Below are positions 1 to 7,395 of a DNA stretch of 11,414 bases, in pieces. The stretch's first letter is position 1; every line of letters starts with the position of its first letter. A program made the translations under genes and the position numbers. The stretch is from Proteobacteria bacterium UBA2996. Lineage in GTDB: Bacteria; Pseudomonadota; Gammaproteobacteria; Arenicellales; UBA868. A model generated the notes under the pieces. That model searched no databases and had not been told where the DNA came from. It worked only from the letters and a program-made list of their open reading frames with translations. The stretch spans positions 1 through 11,414 of the forward strand of contig DDZY01000141.1 in the NCBI GenBank assembly GCA_002346525.1, given 5' to 3'.

Positions 1-224
1 GTTCAGAGGGTCTCCTTGCGCAGGCACGGTTTGAATTGCTGCTCGGCCGCGACGGGGTGGTTGAGAAAGTGGATCGGTTTACCCGCAGTTTCACCATTGC
101 CCTTAAAGAGAAGGCGGACCTTATCGGCAAAGTCGATATGCGCTACGCAAGCGGATTTGCGGTTCAGTGGGAGCAAGGGGACGCCGGGACAGCGGTGCAG
201 TTGGCCGGACTTTCAGGAAGCTAG
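1..224 (+). CDS. ftsQ: Cell division protein FtsQ, C-terminal fragment
   Basis: This is the last 73 codons of FtsQ, read from base 3 and cut by the window start. FtsQ is the single-pass inner-membrane protein that links early and late divisome proteins (FtsB/FtsL) through its periplasmic beta domain. The visible part has the usual FtsQ tail: a FELLLGR stretch like the family's 'ELxLGR', a helix (VEKVDRFTRSF), and the near-terminal VDMRYASGFAVQW, matching the conserved 'VDLRYxxGxAVxW' strand. It stops at TAG 222-224, 17 bases before the ftsA ATG, as expected in a division operon. The identification rests on this tail plus position directly upstream of ftsA. The first few codons are uncertain because another frame is also open there. 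Confidence 0.88.
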   Translation, partial: SEGLLAQARFELLLGRDGVVEKVDRFTRSFTIALKEKADLIGKVDMRYASGFAVQWEQGDAGTAVQLAGLSGS

Positions 225-241
225 AGGTTGATCCGAACATT

Positions 242-1495
242 ATGACCAAGCGACTCACTAACGAAATCATTGTCGGGCTCGATATCGGCACTTCAAAGGT
301 GTTGGCCGTGGTCGCCGAAGTGAAAGAAAACGAGGAAATCGAGATCTTAGGGGTAGGTCAGCATCCCTCAAGGGGTTTGCGTAAAGGTGTGGTGGCCAAC
401 ATCGACTCCACCGTACAGTCGATCCAACAGGCCATCGAGGAGGCAGAACTGACAGCGGAGTGCAGGATCAGTTCGGTTTACGCGGGTATTGCCGGGGGAC
501 ATATCAACAGCATGAACTCCAGCGGCGTCGCCGCCATCAAGAATCGAGATGAGGTCGGCGCTGAAGATGTTGAACGGGTACTTGATGCGGCGCAGGCGCA
601 GGCTATCCCGAATGATCAGCAGGTGCTGCACATTCTTCCCCAGGACTTCATCATTGATGGACAAGACGGCATTCGCGAGCCCATTGGCATGAGCGGCGTT
701 CGTCTTGAGGCCAAGGTCCACATCATTACGGGCGCGGTCAGCGCCGCCCAGAACGTCATCAAATGCATCACCCGATGCGGGCTCGACGTCGAGGAAATCG
801 TGCTCGAACAGGTCGCCTCCAGTTATGCTGTTCTCGATGACGACGAAACAGAACTTGGGGTTGCCATGGTCGACATCGGTGGTGGGACCACCGACATTGC
901 CGTGTTTACCGATGGCGCGATCCGCCACACAGCGGTACTGCCCGTCGCAGGGGATCAGATAACAAATGACATTGCGGTTGCCCTGAGAACACCTACTCAG
1001 GCTGCAGAGGAGTTGAAAAAGAAATTTGGAACGGCCCTGGTCCAGCTGGCTCCCGAGGGCGAGATGATTGATACCCCCAGTGTCGGCGAGCGTGCACCCC
1101 GAAAGCTTGCGAGAACAACCCTCGCTGACGTGATTGAGCCCCGGGTGGAGGAACTCTTCTTGCTCATTCAGGCAGAACTGAGGCGCAGCGGATTTGAAGA
1201 GCTCTTGGGCACGGGGATCGTGCTGACCGGGGGCAGCGCCAAACTGGCTGGTATGGTGGAACTTGCCGAAGAGATCTTCCACATGCCGGTGCGTCTTGGT
1301 GTACCTCAATACAACGGCGCTCGCAGCGAGTTGATTCGTAATGCGTCCTACTCAACAGGCGTTGGCCTGGTTCTGTTCGGCCGTGATCACCCAACGCAGC
1401 ATAAAAGAAGCGCCCGCGCTTTGCCGGATATTCCTGCCGCTGAATTCGTCAGCAAGATGAAACGCTGGTTTTCATCTCAATGGAAGGAGGATTGA
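242..1495 (+). CDS. ftsA: Cell division protein FtsA
   Basis: FtsA is the actin-like ATPase that tethers FtsZ to the inner membrane and recruits later divisome proteins. The product is 417 residues, close to the usual 420. Actin-fold nucleotide motifs are in place: phosphate-1 GLDIGTSK at residues 12-19, phosphate-2 VDIGGGTTD at 210-218, and the adenosine motif TGIVLTGGSAKLAG at 324-337. The C-terminus ends in a short amphipathic helix (KMKRWFSSQW, about 405-414), the membrane-targeting sequence of the family. The frame is open upstream to 167, but that stretch overlaps ftsQ; ATG 242 gives the conserved N-terminus MTKRLTNEIIVGLDIGTSK and has AGAGG at 223-227, a somewhat long 14 bases away. 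It is in line with ftsQ and ftsZ and probably cotranscribed. The last codons contain a strong GGAGG that may serve the next small ORF. Confidence 0.98.
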   Translation: MTKRLTNEIIVGLDIGTSKVLAVVAEVKENEEIEILGVGQHPSRGLRKGVVANIDSTVQSIQQAIEEAELTAECRISSVYAGIAGGHINSMNSSGVAAIKNRDEVGAEDVERVLDAAQAQAIPNDQQVLHILPQDFIIDGQDGIREPIGMSGVRLEAKVHIITGAVSAAQNVIKCITRCGLDVEEIVLEQVASSYAVLDDDETELGVAMVDIGGGTTDIAVFTDGAIRHTAVLPVAGDQITNDIAVALRTPTQAAEELKKKFGTALVQLAPEGEMIDTPSVGERAPRKLARTTLADVIEPRVEELFLLIQAELRRSGFEELLGTGIVLTGGSAKLAGMVELAEEIFHMPVRLGVPQYNGARSELIRNASYSTGVGLVLFGRDHPTQHKRSARALPDIPAAEFVSKMKRWFSSQWKED

Positions 1496-1497
1496 GC

Positions 1498-1590
1498 ATG
1501 GGCGCACTCACAGCAAAGCGCAATCCCTGTCAAACGATCTTCTTTTTGGTTACCCATACAGCCATTGTCTTTTGTTCAACCCCTATCTGA
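1498..1590 (+). CDS. Possible 30-residue leader ORF between ftsA and ftsZ
   Basis: This small ORF (begins MGALTAKRNPCQ, has a hydrophobic centre TIFFLVTHTAIVFC, ends STPI) starts 2 bases after the ftsA stop. Its ATG is preceded at 7 bases by GAAGGAGG (1483-1490), the strongest Shine-Dalgarno in the division cluster, which otherwise has no evident job. Its TGA (1588-1590) abuts and is part of the TGAGGAGAA ribosome site of ftsZ, a geometry suited to translational coupling. I recognise no family. It may equally be a chance frame with a leftover ribosome site, so it is listed as a candidate only. Confidence 0.25.
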   Translation: MGALTAKRNPCQTIFFLVTHTAIVFCSTPI

Positions 1591-1601
1591 GGAGAACGAC
1601 T

Positions 1602-2747
1602 ATGTTTGAACTCATGGAAGTATCCGGCCAGCAGGCCGTCATTAAAGTTATCGGAATTGGCGGCGGCGGCGGAAACGCCGTGGATCATATGATCTCAGCC
1701 AGTCTAGACGGGGTTGAATTCATTGCCGCGAACACCGATGCCCAGGCTCTACACCGTTCCGGCGTTTCGAAGGTGATGCAACTGGGAGAGGGGCTGACAC
1801 GCGGTCTTGGGGCCGGTGCAAATCCGGAGGTCGGCCGCCAGGCAGCCTCAGAAGACCGGGACAAGATTGCGGCTGCTCTGGATGGAACCGACATGGTTTT
1901 TTTAACCGCCGGTATGGGCGGTGGGACTGGCACGGGTGCAGCGCCGGTAATTGCGCAACTTGCCCGGGAAAAAGGGATTCTTACCGTTGCGGTGGTGACA
2001 CGGCCGTTTGCGTTCGAAGGTAAAAAGCGCATCAATGCCGCCGACCAGGGGATCAAGGAACTGGGCGAACTGGTCGATTCACTGATCGTGATTCCAAATG
2101 AGCGCATCATGGAAGTGATGGGCGGGAACGTGACGCTGTTGGAGGCTTTTGGCAAGGCAAACGAGGTGCTCTTTAATGCAGTGCAGGGCATCTCCGAGCT
2201 GATTACGCGACCCGGCCTCATCAACGTTGACTTTGCAGATGTGCGTACGGTGATGGCGGAGATGGGAATGGCCATGATGGGTTCAGCGACGGCGACAGGA
2301 CCGGACCGTGCTATGCAGGCGGCGCGAGGCGCAGTATCCAGTCCATTGCTGGAAGAAGTGGATATTCATGGCGCCAAAGGCCTGTTGGTGAATGTATCGG
2401 CAGGCCCGGATATGCAGTTGGATGAATTTGCCCAGGTTGGCGAAATCGTCAACGAGTATGCGTCGGAAGACGGCACTGTGGTGATTGGCACCGTCCTCGA
2501 TCCGGAAATGGAAGATGAACTACGGGTGACCATGGTGGCGACAGGCATTCGCAAGGCGCCGCAGATCAGCCTGGTCAAAGACCCGGGAGTAGGCGAGAGT
2601 CCGAACGGTCATGAAGACGATTACGATGTGCCTACCGTGATTCGCCGGCGGCCGCGTGCTGCCGGTGATGTCGATGTCCAGGGGAATGCCGCCGTGGATA
2701 TGGATTATCTGGATGTGCCGGCCTTTTTGCGGCGTCAGGCTGACTGA
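1602..2747 (+). CDS. ftsZ: Cell division protein FtsZ
   Basis: FtsZ is the tubulin-like GTPase that polymerises into the cytokinetic ring. The product is 381 residues (E. coli 383). Visible elements in order: the N-terminal GIGGGGGNAVDHM nucleotide loop (18-30), the tubulin signature GGGTGTG (106-112), the T7 synergy loop NVDFADVR with Asn208, Asp210 and Asp213 that completes the GTPase site of the neighbouring subunit, a short variable linker (about 325-367), and the conserved C-terminal peptide DYLDVPAFLRRQAD (368-381) that binds FtsA and ZipA. ATG 1602 is chosen over an in-frame TTG 10 codons upstream because it gives the family start MFELMEV and has GGAGAA at 1591-1596 at good spacing. 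The 106-base gap from ftsA is occupied by a candidate leader ORF. The linker is acidic and arginine-rich, which is ordinary. Confidence 0.99.
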   Translation: MFELMEVSGQQAVIKVIGIGGGGGNAVDHMISASLDGVEFIAANTDAQALHRSGVSKVMQLGEGLTRGLGAGANPEVGRQAASEDRDKIAAALDGTDMVFLTAGMGGGTGTGAAPVIAQLAREKGILTVAVVTRPFAFEGKKRINAADQGIKELGELVDSLIVIPNERIMEVMGGNVTLLEAFGKANEVLFNAVQGISELITRPGLINVDFADVRTVMAEMGMAMMGSATATGPDRAMQAARGAVSSPLLEEVDIHGAKGLLVNVSAGPDMQLDEFAQVGEIVNEYASEDGTVVIGTVLDPEMEDELRVTMVATGIRKAPQISLVKDPGVGESPNGHEDDYDVPTVIRRRPRAAGDVDVQGNAAVDMDYLDVPAFLRRQAD

Positions 2748-2789
2748 TTGAGGTAATCTCCGGAAATCGTCCAATTTGGCTAATTCTGC

Positions 2790-2819
2790 AAAAAAAGGGG
2801 TAAAAATATTTCAAAAAAA
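2790..2819. repeat. Three phased A-tracts upstream of lpxC
   Basis: Runs of 7, 5 and 7 adenines begin at 2790, 2802 and 2813, so their starts are 12 and 11 bases apart, close to the helical repeat. Phased A-tracts are known to bend DNA and can act as UP elements. They lie just upstream of the likely lpxC promoter, in the 161-base ftsZ-lpxC spacer. Confidence 0.5.
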
Positions 2820-2843
2820 GTCCTAATTTCTGATTTTTCCGTG

Positions 2844-2849
2844 TAGAAT
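2844..2849 (+). promoter_or_regulatory. Candidate -10 box (TAGAAT) for lpxC
   Basis: TAGAAT matches TATAAT at five of six positions and sits in the AT-rich spacer 60 bases before the lpxC ATG. No good -35 hexamer lies 16-18 bases upstream (the region reads about TCCTAA). The upstream A-tracts or an activator would have to compensate. An own promoter for lpxC after ftsZ is plausible because lpxC expression is often separate from the division genes. Confidence 0.35.
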
Positions 2850-2857
2850 TAAGTCAA

Positions 2858-2878
2858 TGCACACATTAAAAGTGTGCA
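2858..2878 (+). promoter_or_regulatory. Perfect 7-bp inverted repeat in the lpxC leader
   Basis: The arms TGCACAC (2858-2864) and GTGTGCA (2872-2878) are exact reverse complements around a 7-base AT loop. The repeat begins about 9 bases after the candidate -10 box, so it would be at the very 5' end of the lpxC transcript as a hairpin, or act on DNA as an operator. There is no T-tract after it, so it is unlikely to be an intrinsic terminator for ftsZ. Confidence 0.4.
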
Positions 2879-2908
2879 AAAGCCCGAAAAACTGGGAAAT
2901 CAGGCAGG

Positions 2909-3820
2909 ATGATTCGGCAAAGAACGCTTAAAAATGTCATCGGCGCCACAGGCGTCGGTTTGCACACCGGTAAGAAAGTCTATCTGACGCTCCGACCGGC
3001 GCCCGTTAATACGGGGATCGTATTTCGCCGGGTCGACCTTCATCCGGTTGCGGAAATTCCTGCCGCACTTGATCGTGTGAGCGACACCCGGCTTTCCACC
3101 ACGATCGAACACAAGGGTGTTCGGGTCTCCACGGTCGAGCACCTGATGTCGGCGTTTGCGGGCCTGCACATCGACAACGCCATCGTTGAGCTCGACGCAG
3201 ATGAAGTCCCGATCATGGACGGCAGTGCAGGAATTTTTGTGTTCCTCATCCAGTCCGCCGGCATTGAGATGCAGTCCGCTCCCAAGCAGTTCATCCGCAT
3301 CAGCAAGCCCATAGAGATCAATGATGGCGACAAGTGGGCGCGCTTTGAGCCTTTTGACGGATTTAAAGTGAGTTTCAGTATCGACTTTGAACATCCGTCG
3401 ATGCAGTCTTCGGCCCAAGAGGCAACGATTGATCTTTCCGAGATTTCCTTTGCCAAGGAAGTCAGTCGCGCCAGGACATTTGGGTTTCTCCAGGATGTGG
3501 AGGCGCTGCAGGAAGCCGGACTCGCACGAGGCGGCAGTCTGGATAATGCCATCGTCATGGATGACTTCCGTGTGATTAATGATGACGGTCTTCGCTACGG
3601 TGACGAGTTCGTCAAGCACAAGATTCTCGATGCCATCGGAGATCTTTATCTTTTGGGTTGTCCGCTGATCGGCAGTTTTTGCGCCCATAAATCGGGACAT
3701 GGCCTCAATAACCGACTCCTTCGTGAGCTGGATGAACGTCAGGACTGCTGGGAGACCGTGACCTTCGATGGGTCCGAGGACACAGCCTCTCCAGAGTTTC
3801 TGCATCCGGCATTTGCCTGA
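2909..3820 (+). CDS. lpxC: UDP-3-O-acyl-N-acetylglucosamine deacetylase LpxC
   Basis: LpxC is the cytosolic zinc amidase that removes the acetyl group from UDP-3-O-acyl-GlcNAc, the committed step of lipid A synthesis. The product is 303 residues, the standard length. The three zinc ligands are visible: His78 in STVEHLMSA, and His237 and Asp241 in FVKHKILDAIGDLYLLG. The general base Glu77 and the catalytic His264 in HKSGHG are also present. The N-terminus MIRQRTLKNVIGATGVGLHTGKK is the family start, supporting ATG 2909; the ribosome site is weak (CAGGCAGG immediately upstream). Its place after ftsZ is the classical gammaproteobacterial order. The C-terminus is a little divergent, as is common, and in enterobacteria this tail controls FtsH degradation, which cannot be judged here. 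The presence of LpxC implies a lipopolysaccharide outer membrane. Confidence 0.98.
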   Translation: MIRQRTLKNVIGATGVGLHTGKKVYLTLRPAPVNTGIVFRRVDLHPVAEIPAALDRVSDTRLSTTIEHKGVRVSTVEHLMSAFAGLHIDNAIVELDADEVPIMDGSAGIFVFLIQSAGIEMQSAPKQFIRISKPIEINDGDKWARFEPFDGFKVSFSIDFEHPSMQSSAQEATIDLSEISFAKEVSRARTFGFLQDVEALQEAGLARGGSLDNAIVMDDFRVINDDGLRYGDEFVKHKILDAIGDLYLLGCPLIGSFCAHKSGHGLNNRLLRELDERQDCWETVTFDGSEDTASPEFLHPAFA

Positions 3821-3837
3821 TCGGCCATCTTGCCCCC

Positions 3838-3859
3838 GCCAAAGCATTAACGCTTTGGC
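3838..3859 (+). terminator. Inverted repeat after lpxC, possible weak terminator
   Basis: The arms GCCAAAGC (3838-3845) and GCTTTGGC (3852-3859) form a perfect 8-bp stem with a 6-base loop, starting 18 bases after the lpxC stop. Position and stability suit a transcript end. However, the following bases (CTAACCTAG) are not a T-tract, so it may be Rho-assisted, an mRNA-stabilising hairpin, or protein-binding. A third related copy, CCAAAGG, follows near 3890 and could form an alternative pairing with the right arm. Confidence 0.4.
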
Positions 3860-3939
3860 CTAACCTAGACTTCGCACGCCCAAAGGCCGTTTTGCTGCCA
3901 GTGGGTGTCGCGCTCAGAACGCTCCATTCGAAAGACAAC

Positions 3940-3954
3940 CAGTGAAATTCACTG
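3940..3954. promoter_or_regulatory. Perfect 15-base palindrome, operator-like
   Basis: CAGTGAA (3940-3946), one central A, then TTCACTG (3948-3954): a perfect 7-1-7 dyad. This shape is typical of a dimeric repressor site (TetR, GntR or MarR type). It lies 212 bases upstream of the acyl-CoA dehydrogenase start, in the spacer expected to hold the operon's control region. No regulator gene is in the window, so the protein that would bind is unknown. Confidence 0.4.
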
Positions 3955-4017
3955 CACTCAGAGGTTCGGTCGTGGTGAAATGATCTTGGTAGACGAATGA
4001 ATCGGCGGCCTTGAGCC

Positions 4018-4046
4018 TTGACGAAAGCCGGCTCGTGCGTGACGAT
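4018..4046 (+). promoter_or_regulatory. Weak promoter candidate for the acyl-CoA operon
   Basis: TTGACG (4018-4023) is a good -35 match, but the hexamer 17 bases on is only GACGAT (4041-4046), three of six matches. It is 64 bases downstream of the palindrome and about 120 before the first gene. No better pair was seen by eye. Confidence 0.2.
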
Positions 4047-4166
4047 GTATCGGTGGATTGCTCGGGTTGCGGTTAGTCCGAAATCATCGACCCGGTAAGC
4101 AAGTTTCGAAATGACACCGGTAGGGGCCGTCACTATCAAACCAAAGGGCAAGACAAGGAGAAATCG

Positions 4167-5327
4167 ATGGATTTTTCGCTGAGCGAAGAGCAGAAAATGC
4201 TGATCGATAGCGCTCGCACATTTGCGGAAAAGGAACTTTATCCCTACGAGGACGAGGTCGAATCATCAGATGAAGTGCGTCCTGAGTTGGCTCAGCAGAT
4301 CCGCGAGCGCGCGATTGCGCAGGGATTTTACGCGGCCAACATGCCGGAGGAACTCGGTGGCGGCGGTCTCGACAGTGTGTCGCTTTCTTTGGTGGAGCGA
4401 GAGCTGGGCCGGGCGAACTTTGCCCTGCAGTATCTTGTCGGCCGGCCGAGTAACATTCTTCAGGCCTGTATCGGTGATCAGCGTGAGCGTTACCTGTTTC
4501 CTTGTATTCGAGGAGAAAAGACAGATTGTCTGGCGATGACGGAGCCCGGCGCGGGTTCTGATCTTCGGTCGATGCAGTGCCGGGCAGAGCGCGACGGGGA
4601 TGATTACATCATCAACGGTACCAAGCATTTCATCAGTCATGCAGATATCGCCGATTTTGTAATCCTCTTTGCAGCGACTGGTGAAGAGGAATCCTCTCGC
4701 GGCCCCCGAAAGCTGATCAGTTCGTTTCTGGTAGACAAAGGTACGCCAGGGTTTACCGTGCGTCGGGGATACCACAGCGTATCTCATCGGGGCTATCACA
4801 ACTGCATTCTTGAATTTGAGAACTGCCGGGTGCCGGTATCCCAAATGTTAGGCGCTGAGCATCAGGGCTTCAATGTTGCCAACGATTGGTTGGGCGCGAC
4901 CCGGCTGCAGGTGGCAGCCATGTGTCTGGGACGGGCATACCGGGCCCTGGAGCATGCAACCGACTGGGCTGCGGAGCGCCAGCAGTTTGGACAGTTCATT
5001 GGAAGATTCCAGGGGATTGGATTCAAATTGGCTGAGATGAAGATGCAGTTGGAAGCGGCTGAACTGTTGACACTTAAGGCAGCTTGGAACACGGATCACG
5101 GTACGGCGACCGATACCGATTACGCTATGGCCAAACTACATGCCACTGAAATGCTGGCCTTTGTGGCCGACGAGGCCATCCAAATTCATGGCGGGATGGG
5201 ACTCATGTCAGATCTTCCCTTGGAACGAATTTGGCGGGATGCCCGCGTTGAACGGATCTGGGAAGGGACCAGCGAAATCCAGCGCCACATTATCTCGCGG
5301 GACATGCTGCGCCCCCGCTGGACCTGA
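4167..5327 (+). CDS. Acyl-CoA dehydrogenase family protein
   Basis: This is a 386-residue FAD-dependent acyl-CoA dehydrogenase, the enzyme class that forms the 2,3-double bond of an acyl-CoA and passes electrons to ETF. The N-terminus MDFSLSEEQKML is a classic family start. AMTEPGAGSD (123-132) is the first signature and contacts FAD. QIHGGMG (339-345) and the block RDARVERIWEGTSEIQR (357-373) form the second. Glu366 in EGTSEIQ is at the position used as catalytic base in many family members, so the enzyme looks active. ATG 4167 follows AAGGAG (4155-4160) at 6 bases. It is the first gene of a packed operon with an NDP-forming acyl-CoA synthetase, a methyltransferase and a CaiD-like hydratase. 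It is not close to CaiA, which as I recall has SGGSDEMQ where this has EGTSEIQ. The substrate cannot be read from sequence; context suggests a betaine-type or branched short-chain CoA ester. Confidence 0.93.
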   Translation: MDFSLSEEQKMLIDSARTFAEKELYPYEDEVESSDEVRPELAQQIRERAIAQGFYAANMPEELGGGGLDSVSLSLVERELGRANFALQYLVGRPSNILQACIGDQRERYLFPCIRGEKTDCLAMTEPGAGSDLRSMQCRAERDGDDYIINGTKHFISHADIADFVILFAATGEEESSRGPRKLISSFLVDKGTPGFTVRRGYHSVSHRGYHNCILEFENCRVPVSQMLGAEHQGFNVANDWLGATRLQVAAMCLGRAYRALEHATDWAAERQQFGQFIGRFQGIGFKLAEMKMQLEAAELLTLKAAWNTDHGTATDTDYAMAKLHATEMLAFVADEAIQIHGGMGLMSDLPLERIWRDARVERIWEGTSEIQRHIISRDMLRPRWT

Positions 5328-5337
5328 TCTGTCAGCC

Positions 5338-7392
5338 TTGTCCCTGAAGCGTCTTCTCCAACCCGGCAGTATTGCGGTGTTTGGCGGCCACGAGGCCCGG
5401 GAAGTCGTGCGTCAATGTCGGCGCATGGAGTTTGATGGAGACATTTGGCCTGTCCATCCCACTGCCGCTGAGGTGGAGGGCTATCGTTGTTTCAAAAGTG
5501 TGGAGGCACTCCCCGACAGCCCAGACGCGAGTTTCATCGGTGTCAACCGCCATATTACGGTTGATATTGTCAGGAGCCTTTCGCAAAGAGGTGCGGGGGG
5601 TGCTGTGTGTTATGCCTCAGGCTTTAAAGAGGTGTCGGACGGGCAGAGTCTCAATGACGCACTCATTCAGTCCGCGGGAGGTATGTCGATTCTCGGACCC
5701 AACTGTTACGGCGTGATCAATTACCTGGATGGCGCGCTCTTATGGCCTGATCAGCATGGAGGGCGACGGGTCGACCGGGGTGTTGCACTGCTGACCCAGA
5801 GCAGCAACATTGGCATTAATCTCACGATGCAGGCACGGGGCCTGCCGCTGGCGTACCTGATCGCGTTGGGAAACCAGGCGCAGACAGACCTTGCCACAGT
5901 CCTGGAGACTCTTGTCGAAGACGACCGCGTCTCGGCGATAGGGCTGTATATAGAAGGTTTTCCGGATGTTCGGGAACTGGAAAAGGTAATGCGTCTCGTC
6001 CGTGAGCGACGAATTCCGGTCGTGGCCGTTAAATCGGGTGTCAGTACACAAGGCGCCAACATCACGCGTTCCCACACCGCGTCGATGGCGGGATCGGATG
6101 AGGCGGCCAACGCATTGCTCAAAAGGCTCGGTATCGCACGGGTTCAGGATCTCGACACCCTGGTCGAGAGCCTCAAACTGCTGCATGTGCACGGACCCCT
6201 TAAAGGCAACCGGCTTTGCTCTATGAGTTGTTCCGGCGGGGAAGCGTCTCTGATGGCGGATACGGCTATAGGTCGGGATGTCGTATTCCCTGAACTCACA
6301 TCTGAGCAGCACGACTCCGTTCGCGCCACGGTGCACGAACTGGTGAGCGTCTCGAATCCCCTTGACTATCACACCTTCGCCTGGACCAAAGAAGAGGATC
6401 TTTTCGGCACCTACAGTGCGATGCTTGCTTGTGGCTTTGACCTGTCCATGCTGGTGCTGGATTTTCCCCGCGAAGACCGGTGCAACCTCGAGACATGGGG
6501 TCCCGCGGTAAACGCCATCAGTCGGGCGGTCGACAAGACCCAAGCGCCGACTGCCGTTGTGGCAAGCCTTCCCGAAAGTCTTCCGGAAAAGATTGCCACG
6601 GATCTCGTCAGTATGGGTGTGGCCCCCTTATGCGGTATTCGGCAGGCTTTGGACGCGGCGCAGGCGGCATCCCGGATCGGTGCGGCCTGGCGTCGACCGT
6701 TTCTTGATAAGGGGCTGCCGGGTCCAGGATCACATCTGGAACAACCTGCCGAAAACCGTGACGAAGCGCGGGCCAAGGGCGAGATCGAAGCTTTCGGTGT
6801 GAGTGTACCTCGTGGTGAATGTGTGGACTCTCTCGACGCGCTAGAGAATGCGGCCAACTTGTTGACTTATCCATTGGTGCTTAAGGCCTGTGATGCGGCA
6901 GTACTGCACAAAAGCGAGGCTGGCGCGGTCATGGTGGGCATTGAGGATCTGGACGAGCTCGTTGCGGGAGCAAAAACCCTATTCTCGCGCTATTCGATCC
7001 TGCTTGTTGAGGAGATGATTACTGATGCCGTCTGTGAGTTGATTGTGGGTGTACGCCAGGATCCTGTTATTGGCCCATGGATGATGATCGGCAGTGGAGG
7101 CCTCTACGCAGAACTCCTGGGCGACAGTAGGGTAGCGCTGCTACCGGCGCGGGACAGTGAGTTTGAGGAGATGATTCATTCGCTCAAGATTTATCCTTTA
7201 CTGAACGGTTACCGAGGTCGTGAAGCTGGCGACGTGCCGACATTGCTGGAGACTTTGCGAAGTGTTGCAGATTTTGTAATGGAAAAGCGAGATTCGCTGG
7301 TGGAACTTGAGATTAATCCCTTGCTGGTTCGGCCCCAGGGCAGCGGCGTGTGTGCCGTTGACGCGGTACTCCAATATGCGAGAGCATCATAA
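5338..7392 (+). CDS. NDP-forming acyl-CoA synthetase (acetate-CoA ligase family)
   Basis: This fused-subunit acyl-CoA synthetase makes an acyl-CoA from a carboxylic acid, CoA and ATP through a phosphohistidine, giving ADP and phosphate. From TTG 5338 it has 684 residues, near the family's usual 700. Order: CoA-binding Rossmann domain (about 1-130: PGSIAVFGGHEA, then LGPNCYG with Asn122), the succinyl-CoA-ligase-like domains (about 135-450) with the phosphorylated-His motif SHTASMAGSD (His246), and a C-terminal ATP-grasp domain (about 465-684) with LHKSEAGAV (His524) and LEINPLLV (Asn660). The frame is open back to 5140, inside the dehydrogenase gene, but homology begins at LKRLLQPGSIAVFGG and no suitable ATG is near. 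TTG 5338, 10 bases after the previous stop, fits best, although no good ribosome site precedes it; translational coupling is likely. DddX (ATP-dependent DMSP lyase) belongs to this superfamily, so a sulfonium acid is one alternative substrate to betaines or plain acids. Confidence 0.9.
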   Translation: MSLKRLLQPGSIAVFGGHEAREVVRQCRRMEFDGDIWPVHPTAAEVEGYRCFKSVEALPDSPDASFIGVNRHITVDIVRSLSQRGAGGAVCYASGFKEVSDGQSLNDALIQSAGGMSILGPNCYGVINYLDGALLWPDQHGGRRVDRGVALLTQSSNIGINLTMQARGLPLAYLIALGNQAQTDLATVLETLVEDDRVSAIGLYIEGFPDVRELEKVMRLVRERRIPVVAVKSGVSTQGANITRSHTASMAGSDEAANALLKRLGIARVQDLDTLVESLKLLHVHGPLKGNRLCSMSCSGGEASLMADTAIGRDVVFPELTSEQHDSVRATVHELVSVSNPLDYHTFAWTKEEDLFGTYSAMLACGFDLSMLVLDFPREDRCNLETWGPAVNAISRAVDKTQAPTAVVASLPESLPEKIATDLVSMGVAPLCGIRQALDAAQAASRIGAAWRRPFLDKGLPGPGSHLEQPAENRDEARAKGEIEAFGVSVPRGECVDSLDALENAANLLTYPLVLKACDAAVLHKSEAGAVMVGIEDLDELVAGAKTLFSRYSILLVEEMITDAVCELIVGVRQDPVIGPWMMIGSGGLYAELLGDSRVALLPARDSEFEEMIHSLKIYPLLNGYRGREAGDVPTLLETLRSVADFVMEKRDSLVELEINPLLVRPQGSGVCAVDAVLQYARAS

Positions 7393-7395
7393 GCC

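Larger units (their letters stand above)
3821..4166. other. 346-base spacer between lpxC and the acyl-CoA operon
   Basis: No convincing gene is visible here. The stretch holds an inverted repeat right after lpxC (3838-3859), a 7-1-7 palindrome (3940-3954), a weak TTGACG promoter candidate (4018-4046), the short palindrome TTTCGAAA (4104-4111), and AAGGAG (4155-4160) serving the next gene. A reverse-strand frame is open from 4151 back into lpxC but looks like no known protein. Confidence 0.6.

Noticed and set aside
1..60. Possible frameshift in ftsQ, since frame 1 begins with VQRVSLRRHGL, which also looks FtsQ-like
   Set aside because: Too little sequence is present to judge; frame 3 is open from the window edge and gives a complete tail, so no frameshift is needed.
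368..1309. Reverse-strand open frame of 313 codons opposite ftsA
   Set aside because: It lies wholly within ftsA, and its translation is unlike any known protein.
2900..3847. Reverse-strand open frame of 315 codons opposite lpxC
   Set aside because: It is the antisense shadow of a well-supported gene with zinc-site residues on the plus strand.
3705..4151. Reverse-strand open frame of 148 codons covering the lpxC-operon spacer
   Set aside because: It overlaps the lpxC 3' end, has no recognisable domain and shows arginine, serine and histidine-rich shadow composition in its lpxC part; no ribosome site was evident.
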